Positions 57,290 to 64,000 of a stretch of DNA of 64,000 bases are shown one piece after another. This stretch comes from Ectopseudomonas mendocina. GTDB taxonomy: Bacteria; Pseudomonadota; Gammaproteobacteria; Pseudomonadales; Pseudomonadaceae. The number at the start of each line of letters is the position of its first letter. Position 1 is the stretch's first letter. The DNA is taken from contig NZ_JADTQG010000003.1 of the NCBI RefSeq assembly GCF_016008875.1, positions 1 to 64,000 of the forward strand. The letters run 5' to 3'. The notes under the pieces are model-generated. The model was not told where the DNA came from. It saw nothing but the letters and a program-made list of their open reading frames with translations, and searched no databases. Both the position numbers and the translations under genes were made by a program.

Positions 57290-58456
57290 ATGCAAGCATT
57301 GACCTATCACGGCAGTCACGATGTCCGGGTGGAGCGGGTGCCTGACCCGATCATCGAACAGCCCGACGACATCATTCTGCGAGTTACCGCCACGGCGATC
57401 TGCGGCTCGGATCTGCACCTGTATCGCGGCAAGATTCCGCAGGTCAAGGACGGCGATATCTTCGGCCACGAGTTCATGGGCGTGGTCGAGGAAGTCGGCC
57501 CGCAAGTCACCGCAGTCAGCAAGGGCGACCGGGTTATCGTGCCCTTCGTCATTGCCTGCGGCGACTGCTTCTTCTGCCAGATGGACCTGCATGCGGCCTG
57601 CGAAACCACCAATCCTGGGCGCGGCGCGATTCTCAACAAGAAGCAGATTCCCTCAGGCGCGGCACTGTTCGGCTACAGCCACCTGTATGGCGGCGTGCCG
57701 GGCGGGCAGGCTGAACTGGTGCGCGTGCCCAAGGCCAATACCGGGCCGTTCAAGGTGCCGGACGTGCTCGATGACGAGCAGGTGCTGTTCCTCACCGACA
57801 TCCTGCCCACCGGCTACCAGGCAGCCGTCAATGCCGGAGTCAAACCCGGCAGTCGCGTGGCGATCTACGGGGCCGGCCCGGTGGGGCTGATGAGCGCTGC
57901 CTGCGCGCGCATGCTCGGGGCCGAGCAGATCTTCATGGTCGATCACCACGATTACCGCCTGGCCTATGCCCAGCAGACCTATGGCGTGATACCGATCAAC
58001 TTCGACGAGGTCGACGACCCGGCCAGCGCCATCATCGAGCAGACGCCAGGGCACCGCGGCGTGGATGCGGTGATCGACGCGGTGGGCTTCGAGGCCAAGG
58101 GCAGCCTAACCGAAACCGTGCTGACCACGCTCAAGCTGGAGGCCAGCAGCGGCGTGGCGCTGCGTCAGTGCATTGCGGCCGTACGCCGTGGCGGCACGGT
58201 GAGCGTGCCGGGCGTCTATGCAGGCTTCATCCACGGTTTTCTGTTCGGCGATGCCTTCGACAAGGGGCTGACATTCAAGATGGGCCAGACCCATGTTCAC
58301 CCGTTGCTGCCAACGTTGCTGGAGCATATCCAGCGGGGCGAGCTGAACCCGGAAATCATCATCAGTCACCGTATGTCGCTGGCCGATGCGGCCGAGGGTT
58401 ATCGCCTGTTCGACTCGCGGCGCGAGCAATGCCGCAAGGTGATTCTGCGGCCCTGA
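57290..58456 (+). CDS. Zinc-dependent alcohol dehydrogenase, glutathione-independent formaldehyde dehydrogenase type
   Basis: A 388-residue medium-chain dehydrogenase. The catalytic zinc site is in AICGSDLH and GHEFMG, the structural zinc lobe in [15 protein letters not shown], and the NAD(P) motif in GAGPVG. The insert after the zinc lobe ([36 protein letters not shown] region) is that of FdhA-like enzymes. Start ATG 57290 after GGGAGAAG. Formaldehyde or another small aldehyde is the probable substrate. Confidence 0.88.
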   Translation: MQALTYHGSHDVRVERVPDPIIEQPDDIILRVTATAICGSDLHLYRGKIPQVKDGDIFGHEFMGVVEEVGPQVTAVSKGDRVIVPFVIACGDCFFCQMDLHAACETTNPGRGAILNKKQIPSGAALFGYSHLYGGVPGGQAELVRVPKANTGPFKVPDVLDDEQVLFLTDILPTGYQAAVNAGVKPGSRVAIYGAGPVGLMSAACARMLGAEQIFMVDHHDYRLAYAQQTYGVIPINFDEVDDPASAIIEQTPGHRGVDAVIDAVGFEAKGSLTETVLTTLKLEASSGVALRQCIAAVRRGGTVSVPGVYAGFIHGFLFGDAFDKGLTFKMGQTHVHPLLPTLLEHIQRGELNPEIIISHRMSLADAAEGYRLFDSRREQCRKVILRP

Positions 58457-58485
58457 GCCGGAATCGACCGCTGGCCCGATTCTCT

Positions 58486-58514
58486 GAACCTTTGGCGCCC
58501 GATAGGCCTTCTAA
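58486..58514 (+). promoter_or_regulatory. Candidate AlgU promoter of the DUF2892 gene
   Basis: GAACCT, 18 bases, TCTAA. Spacing is one base long. The sequence GAACCTTTGGCGC is nearly repeated in the mgtC promoter (GAACCTCTTGGCGC). Confidence 0.4.
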
Positions 58515-58567
58515 ATCTCACGGGCGCCGCAATTGGCCTTCGTCATGCAACCATCAGGAGAAATGCC

Positions 58568-58912
58568 ATGTCATTGACCCAAAACGTCCCTCGTATTGAA
58601 CGCGCCATCTCGCTCGCTACAGGCGCTACTGCCATCGTCGCTGGTGTCTGCCAGGGCGGGACTTCGGGTGTGCTCAAGGCCCTTGGCGGCGCCGCGCTGC
58701 TGCAGCGTGGGCTGAGTGGGCACTGTGTGGTCAAGGGGCTGATCAGCGACCCCAAAGCCGAACTGGAGTGCCTGCGCGAGCGCGTAGCCGAACTGCGCGC
58801 CGCACTGCCGCGCCTGCAGAAGGAAGTGGATACCTTGAAAGGGCGCCAGGATAGCCGCCTGGACCATGCCGTCGAGGAAACCTTCCCGGCCAGCGACCCG
58901 ATCTCGCCATAA
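58568..58912 (+). CDS. DUF2892-type membrane protein with C-terminal coiled coil
   Basis: A 114-residue protein. Residues 1-55 resemble the inner-membrane DUF2892 module (RIERAISLATGATAIVAG then LGGAALLQRGLSGHCVV). Residues 60-95 form a predicted heptad-rich helix (LECLRERVAELRAALPRLQKE). The C-terminus is VEETFPASDPISP, a tail often seen in stress-related Pseudomonas proteins. Function unknown. Confidence 0.72.
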   Translation: MSLTQNVPRIERAISLATGATAIVAGVCQGGTSGVLKALGGAALLQRGLSGHCVVKGLISDPKAELECLRERVAELRAALPRLQKEVDTLKGRQDSRLDHAVEETFPASDPISP

Positions 58913-58984
58913 GCCGAACGCACGGGCGATGGCGCGATTGTGCCGTCGCCACGCGTGACACCTGTCGATCAAAGGAGGCATCCC

Positions 58985-59407
58985 ATGAAAGACACCATCC
59001 CAGGTCCAACCCAGGAGCGCATCGATGAAAAGGCGCTGGACTTCACCGATGACGAAGACAGTCTCGGTACGGGCGAGCCCTCGTTGCAGCAGACTGCGCG
59101 TGCGTCGTCCGGCAGCGAGGAGGAAATCGGCCTGACCGGCGCCGCAACGCTCGGCGAAAGCGAGCACGAGGACAACGTCAGCCTCGATGATATGAGCCCG
59201 GATACCCTGATCGACGACAGCGGCGCGCGCTCACCATTCGAGCGCGGCGGCAACGGCGCCAACGACGAAGAGCTCAGCGTGGTCGACGAGACCGAGGTCG
59301 GAGGCGGTTTCGGCCTCGACGAAGCGGAGCTGGCACGCTCGGCGCCACTCGACGGCAAGCCCTGGAGCGACGAAGTGGTACCCACCGATGAGGAGCGCAA
59401 GCCATGA
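58985..59407 (+). CDS. Acidic, low-complexity protein (Pseudomonas 'HPr-related' family)
   Basis: A 140-residue, strongly acidic, apparently disordered protein with no membrane segment or catalytic motif. Proteins like this are often labelled 'phosphotransferase system HPr-related' in Pseudomonas; I see no HPr active-site His motif to support a PTS role. AAGGAGG upstream fixes the ATG at 58985. Its stop overlaps the metallothionein start by 4 bases. Confidence 0.7.
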   Translation: MKDTIPGPTQERIDEKALDFTDDEDSLGTGEPSLQQTARASSGSEEEIGLTGAATLGESEHEDNVSLDDMSPDTLIDDSGARSPFERGGNGANDEELSVVDETEVGGGFGLDEAELARSAPLDGKPWSDEVVPTDEERKP

Positions 59408-59604
59408 ACGCACCTACCTGCGCCTGTCCACACTGCGATTGCACGGCGGAGTCCCGCGACTGGGTGCACGAAGTCGCGGGCGATGATCTGGTCTACTGCT
59501 GTGAGGCCTGCATGCAGCGCCATCCAAAGGGCATGGTGCAGTGCCAGAGCGCTGGCTGCGACTGCGGCGAGCGGGTGGCGCGTGAACGGGAGCAAACTCC
59601 CTAG
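59404..59604 (+). CDS. Bacterial metallothionein (SmtA/BmtA family)
   Basis: A 66-residue protein with ten Cys (6, 8, 11, 13, 32, 33, 36, 47, 52, 54) and His 10 and 40. The CACPHCDC start, YCCEAC centre and GCDCG end are the Zn/Cd-binding pattern of Pseudomonas metallothioneins. The C-terminal EREQTP extension is charged. Translation is coupled to the acidic protein gene by ATGA. Confidence 0.9.
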   Translation: MNAPTCACPHCDCTAESRDWVHEVAGDDLVYCCEACMQRHPKGMVQCQSAGCDCGERVAREREQTP

Positions 59605-59793
59605 GTTCTGTTCGAGAAGCCGTCGCGCGCAGGTCAGGCGATGCACAAAACAGATGAACAACGGACCGCCTCGCATTCGAGTGTACGAGCGAACAATCCG
59701 AATCCGTTTTTGACGACGCCTCAATGAGCGTCGGTGCTTTTCATAGAGGGCGCTGAAACTAGCGCCGCTCGATCAGAGCCATGCGCGTTTGAT

Positions 59794-59819
59794 CCCGTCT
59801 CCCACACCTGGGAGACGGG
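59794..59819. other. Hairpin in the 264-base gap between metallothionein and the Rho-N gene
   Basis: An 11-bp perfect stem, CCCGTCTCCCA-CACC-TGGGAGACGGG, lies between convergent genes. A second, smaller one (GACGC...GCGTC followed by GGTGCTTTT, about 59715-59741) is a better terminator candidate for the metallothionein. No gene is seen in 59605-59868. Confidence 0.5.
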
Positions 59820-59868
59820 CCGGGTATAGCTGAAAATACCGCCAAACTGCTGCCACTGCGCGCCGCCT

Positions 59869-60249
59869 TCAGGCAGCGTGCTTGCGCAGCGCCTGCAGCA
59901 ATTCGTCCTTGCGCATGCTGGAGCGGCCGGCGATGTCGCGCTTGCGCGCCAGGTCCATCAGCTCGGTCTTGTTCATCGCCTCCAGGCGTTGGCCCGGTCG
60001 CGGTTTGCCTTCGCGGGTGGCCGCCGCACGATGTGCCGATGAACTACGTGCTGCCTTCTTGCTGGCCGCGCTGGTCTTGCGCCCGGAACCGCCAGCCTTG
60101 TCGCCACCACCGGACTGCTTGTTGACCGTGGCCCAGGCCCGCGCTTCGGCCTCATCCTGCGGGATGCCGCGATCCTTGTAGCTGTCCTCGATGTGTTCGG
60201 CCTTGCGCTTCTGTTTCTCGGTGTACTTGTCTTTGCTGCCACGTGGCAT
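59869..60249 (-). CDS. Small basic protein with Rho N-terminal (SAP-like) domain
   Basis: A 126-residue, Lys/Arg-rich protein. The N-terminus (MPRGSKDKYTEKQKRKAEHI, DEAEARAWATVNK) matches a small stress-associated module often labelled plasmid stabilisation. A basic, Ser/Ala/Lys-rich linker follows, and the last 35 residues (MNKTELMDLARKRDIAGRSSMRKDELLQALR) form a Rho_N/SAP-like nucleic-acid-binding domain. Start ATG 60249. Probably a DNA- or RNA-binding stress protein. Confidence 0.8.
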   Translation of the reverse strand: MPRGSKDKYTEKQKRKAEHIEDSYKDRGIPQDEAEARAWATVNKQSGGGDKAGGSGRKTSAASKKAARSSSAHRAAATREGKPRPGQRLEAMNKTELMDLARKRDIAGRSSMRKDELLQALRKHAA

Positions 60250-60363
60250 GAGCGTTCTCCCGATTCGCCATGCAGCGGAATTGCCCATGGCGCCTATTCG
60301 CAATGAATGCACGGCAGGGCGATTGGTTCCCCGTTTCGGATAACCGGGCGGCGCGGATCAAGC

Positions 60364-60391
60364 GAACCTCTTGGCGCTTTCTTCGCTCAGA
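60364..60391 (+). promoter_or_regulatory. Candidate AlgU promoter of mgtC
   Basis: GAACCT, 17 bases, TCAGA (fits TCNGA). It is 29 bases from the mgtC start. Confidence 0.5.
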
Positions 60392-60420
60392 ACAGGAACG
60401 CTTCTGCAGAGTTGACGCAT

Positions 60421-60933
60421 ATGGACATCCTTGAGCGAATTCTTACCACCCTGGTGCAGGAATTTTCCGACCTTGGCCAGGTGGAACACATCACCCGCGC
60501 AACCCTGCGCCTGGTGCTGGCCATGGTTCTCGGTGGCCTGCTCGGCTACGAGCGCGAGGTGATGGGCAAGGCTGCCGGCATTCGCACGCACATGCTGGTG
60601 TGCCTGGGTGCGGCGATCTTCGTCATGGCCCTGGAGCAGGACGGCGCCGAAGCCGACGCCATGAGCCGGGTGATTCAGGGCATCGCCGCCGGGGTGGGCT
60701 TTCTCGGCGCCGGCACCATTCTCAAGGGGCAGAACATCTCCGACGTCAAAGGCCTGACCACCGCAGCCGGCCTGTGGGCGTCGGCGGCCATTGGCGTTGC
60801 CGTCGGCCTTGGTCGGGAAGCCACTGCGGTGCTGTCCACGGTGGTCGTGCTGGTGGTGCTGCATCTCATGCCGCTGATGGTCGATCCGAACGTCAAGGTC
60901 AAGCCGGATGACGAGAACGATCCTAGGCCATGA
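60421..60933 (+). CDS. mgtC: MgtC/SapB family membrane protein
   Basis: A 170-residue inner-membrane protein with five hydrophobic segments. The family features are LGGLLGYEREVMGKAAGIRTH (about 36-57) and GVGFLGAGTILK (about 93-104). MgtC proteins help survival in low Mg2+ and inside macrophages, partly by modulating F1Fo ATPase. It lacks the soluble C-terminal ACT-like domain, ending after MVDPNVKVKPDDE, so it is of the short SapB type. Start ATG 60421. Confidence 0.88.
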   Translation: MDILERILTTLVQEFSDLGQVEHITRATLRLVLAMVLGGLLGYEREVMGKAAGIRTHMLVCLGAAIFVMALEQDGAEADAMSRVIQGIAAGVGFLGAGTILKGQNISDVKGLTTAAGLWASAAIGVAVGLGREATAVLSTVVVLVVLHLMPLMVDPNVKVKPDDENDPRP

Positions 60934-60966
60934 GCACAGGTCGCTTCGACCGGGCAAAAACTGCCT

Positions 60967-60994
60967 GAACTTTTCTCGCGGCTACGGCCTCGGT
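60967..60994 (+). promoter_or_regulatory. Candidate AlgU promoter of glgE
   Basis: GAACTT (exact -35), 17 bases, TCGGT (one mismatch to TCNGA). It is 91 bases before the glgE start, giving a leader of about 80 bases. Confidence 0.5.
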
Positions 60995-61085
60995 ATTTCA
61001 TGCAGGCCCAGCGTCTCTCTCGCGGCTCATGGCCTGCTCACCAATCCCTTGAAAACGTCCGCCAGGCGTAGAGGAGCCAGGAAAG

Positions 61086-63068
61086 ATGCCGTCCCCGCAG
61101 CATGCCGACCAGACCGTTACTCACGCCATCGCCCAGCCTCGGCTGGCCATCGAAGCGGTTCAACCAACCATCGAGGGTGGCCGCTTCGCCAGCAAATGCC
61201 TGTGTGGCCGGCCGCAGCTGGTCAGTGCGGTGATCTTCAGCGACGGCCATGAGCAGCTGGCCGCCGACCTTTTGTGGCGCGCCAACGGCGAAGCCACCTG
61301 GCAGCGCACGCCGATGCAGGCGCTGGGCAATGACCGCTGGAGCGCCACGTTGCACATCGACCAGCAGGGCCGCGGCGAATTTGCCATAGAAGCCTGGCTG
61401 GACGTGTACGCAAGCTTCCGCCAGGAGCTGGTGAAGAAGCTTGGCGCCGGCGTGCCGGTGGAACTGGAACTGCAGGAGGGCGCCGATCTGGTTCGGCGCA
61501 TCGCCGCGCAGGCGCCGGAAGGATTGCGTGCCGAACTGGCGGCGCTGATCGAGCGCATGGAGGCCTCGCAGTCACAGGCCGAACGTGAAGCCGTGCTGAT
61601 CGACCCGTCGGTCAACGAGCTGATGCGCCGCGCCGAATATCGTCCGCACCTGCTGCGCACGCCGAATTACCCGCTGGACGTCGAGCGCAGCCTGGCCGAA
61701 TTCGCCAGCTGGTACGAGCTGTTTCCCCGCTCGCTGGGCGACGAGCAGCGCCACGGCACGTTCGCCGACGTGCATGCACGTATTCCAGAAATCGCCCGGA
61801 TGGGCTTCGACGTGCTGTATTTTCCGCCCATCCACCCCATCGGCCGGGCGCACCGCAAGGGGCCGAACAACAGCCTCAAGGCCGGCCCCAACGACCCCGG
61901 CAGCCCCTATGCCATCGGCAGCGAGGAGGGCGGCCACGAGGCTGTGCACCCGCAGCTCGGCAGCCTCGAGGATTTTCGTCAGTTGGTCCGTGTGGCCCGC
62001 GACCACGGCCTGGAAGTAGCGCTGGATTTCGCCGTGCAGTGCTCGCCCGATCACCCCTGGCTCAAGCAGCACCCTGGCTGGTTCAGCTGGCGGCCGGACG
62101 GCAGCATTCGCCATGCCGAGAACCCGCCGAAGAAGTACGAGGACATCGTCAACGTCGAGTTCTATGCCGAGGCGGCCATGCCCGAGCTGTGGCTGGCATT
62201 GCGCGACGTGGTGTTGGGCTGGGTGGAGCAGGGCGTGACGCTGTTTCGCGTCGACAATCCGCACACCAAGCCGATGCCATTCTGGGAGTGGCTGATCGCC
62301 GACGTGCGTGAACGCCATCCCGAGGTGATTTTCCTCTCCGAGGCCTTCACCCGCCCGGCGATGATGGCGCGGCTGGGCAAGCTCGGCTTCAGCCAGAGCT
62401 ACACCTACTTCACCTGGCGCAACACCAAGGCCGAGCTGCAGACCTACCTGACCGAACTGAACCAGGCACCCTGGCGCGACTGTTACCGGCCGAACTTCTT
62501 CGTCAACACGCCGGACATCAACCCGTATTTCCTGCAGCGCAGCGGCCGCCCCGGCTTTCTCATCCGCGCGGCGCTGGCGACCATGGGTTCCGGGCTGTGG
62601 GGCATGTATTCGGGCTTCGAACTGTGCGAGGCCGAGCCGGTGCCGGGCAAGGAGGAGTACTTCGATTCGGAGAAGTACCAGCTGCGCCCGCGCGACTACC
62701 AGGCAACCGGCAACATCAACGCCGAGATCGCCCGACTCAACCAGATCCGCCGCGAGAACCCGGCGCTGCAGACCCACCTGGGTTTCCAGGCCTACACCGC
62801 GTGGAACGACAACATCCTCTACTTCGGCAAGCGCACCGCGGATCTGAGCAACTTCATCCTGATCGCCGTCAGCCTCGATCCGCACCACGCCCAGGAGGCG
62901 CATTTCGAACTGCCGCTGTGGGAGCTGGGCCTGCCTGATGACGCCGATCTGCACGGTGAAGACCTGATGAACGGTCACCGCTGGACCTGGCACGGCAAGG
63001 TGCAGTGGATGCGTATCGAACCCTGGCACCTGCCATTCGGCATCTGGCGAATCCAGACCGTAGGCTGA
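61086..63068 (+). CDS. glgE: Alpha-1,4-glucan:maltose-1-phosphate maltosyltransferase GlgE
   Basis: Adds maltose from maltose-1-phosphate to alpha-glucan. The 660 residues have an N-terminal beta domain, a helical insert (about 130-175), and the GH13_3 barrel with nucleophile D390 in FRVDNPHTKP and general acid E419 in LSEAF. It is upstream of treS, in the trehalose-to-glucan pathway TreS/Pep2-GlgE, known in P. aeruginosa as a stress-linked, desiccation-relevant route. 16 bases separate it from treS. Confidence 0.95.
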   Translation: MPSPQHADQTVTHAIAQPRLAIEAVQPTIEGGRFASKCLCGRPQLVSAVIFSDGHEQLAADLLWRANGEATWQRTPMQALGNDRWSATLHIDQQGRGEFAIEAWLDVYASFRQELVKKLGAGVPVELELQEGADLVRRIAAQAPEGLRAELAALIERMEASQSQAEREAVLIDPSVNELMRRAEYRPHLLRTPNYPLDVERSLAEFASWYELFPRSLGDEQRHGTFADVHARIPEIARMGFDVLYFPPIHPIGRAHRKGPNNSLKAGPNDPGSPYAIGSEEGGHEAVHPQLGSLEDFRQLVRVARDHGLEVALDFAVQCSPDHPWLKQHPGWFSWRPDGSIRHAENPPKKYEDIVNVEFYAEAAMPELWLALRDVVLGWVEQGVTLFRVDNPHTKPMPFWEWLIADVRERHPEVIFLSEAFTRPAMMARLGKLGFSQSYTYFTWRNTKAELQTYLTELNQAPWRDCYRPNFFVNTPDINPYFLQRSGRPGFLIRAALATMGSGLWGMYSGFELCEAEPVPGKEEYFDSEKYQLRPRDYQATGNINAEIARLNQIRRENPALQTHLGFQAYTAWNDNILYFGKRTADLSNFILIAVSLDPHHAQEAHFELPLWELGLPDDADLHGEDLMNGHRWTWHGKVQWMRIEPWHLPFGIWRIQTVG

Positions 63069-63084
63069 ACAACGGAGTAGCACC

Positions 63085-64000
<916 letters not shown>

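Noticed and set aside
58913-58984. AlgU-type promoter before the acidic protein gene (GAACGC at about 58917)
   Set aside because: No TCNAA or TCNGA lies 16-17 bases downstream.
59483-59713. 76-codon frame overlapping the metallothionein
   Set aside because: No ribosome-binding site and no coding signal; the metallothionein frame is secure.

Overview
The window is a chromosomal segment of a gamma-proteobacterium, almost certainly a Pseudomonas. The evidence is the gene order idh/icd-cspD-clpSA-infA-bpt-aat-trxB-ftsK-lolA-rarA-fluC-serS-cysG, the tusDCBE run, gacA-uvrC-pgsA followed by tRNA genes, high GC content, and Pseudomonas-type palindromic repeats. I did not run a species search; the P. 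mendocina/oleovorans side of the genus is only an impression. Coding density is high and there are no rRNA genes, CRISPR arrays, transposases or phage genes.

Region 1 (about 0.1-26.4 kb) is core genome. It holds two unrelated isocitrate dehydrogenases back to back, a nearly complete N-degron pathway (clpS, clpA, bpt, aat), thioredoxin reductase, the divisome translocase FtsK, lipoprotein sorting (lolA), replication repair (rarA), fluoride export, serS, siroheme synthesis and a GST-like reductase. A tightly overlapping tus operon for tRNA thiolation, the FtsH modulator YccA, tRNA-Ser, the global regulator gacA with uvrC and pgsA, and tRNA-Gly, -Cys and -Leu genes follow.

Region 2 (about 26.5-37.4 kb) is an anaerobic/nitric-oxide block. 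A RES/Xre toxin-antitoxin pair sits next to tRNA-Leu. Then come the class III ribonucleotide reductase genes, in which the glycyl-radical domain is a separate 49-residue ORF between nrdD and nrdG. NnrS, the YtfE/DnrN-type di-iron repair protein and divergent norR follow, with a readable sigma-54 promoter and NorR sites between the last two. A small Cys-rich DUF3079 gene and the oxygen-independent ubiquinone genes ubiUVT close the block. ANR/DNR-type boxes lie in front of nrdD, ytfE, DUF3079 and ubiU.

Region 3 (about 37.4-64 kb) is a stress/accessory block, resembling the RpoS/AlgU-dependent stress island known from P. aeruginosa. It contains the two-gene NHEJ system (ku, ligD), a pyruvate-oxidase-like enzyme with an SDR, ugd-galU for UDP-glucuronate, glutathione reductase, a TRIC-type channel followed by a decayed DUF421 gene, two KGG-repeat stress proteins flanking a second galU and a YghA-like SDR, and a hemerythrin-like protein. 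It continues with a methyltransferase next to a heme-oxygenase-like iron enzyme, a YbdK-type ligase, a formaldehyde-dehydrogenase-like ADH, small stress proteins, a metallothionein, a Rho-N protein and MgtC. It ends in glgE and a truncated treS (trehalose/alpha-glucan). Several of these genes carry an upstream GAAC-N16/17-TCN(A/G)A-like element, which suggests a common AlgU-type promoter.
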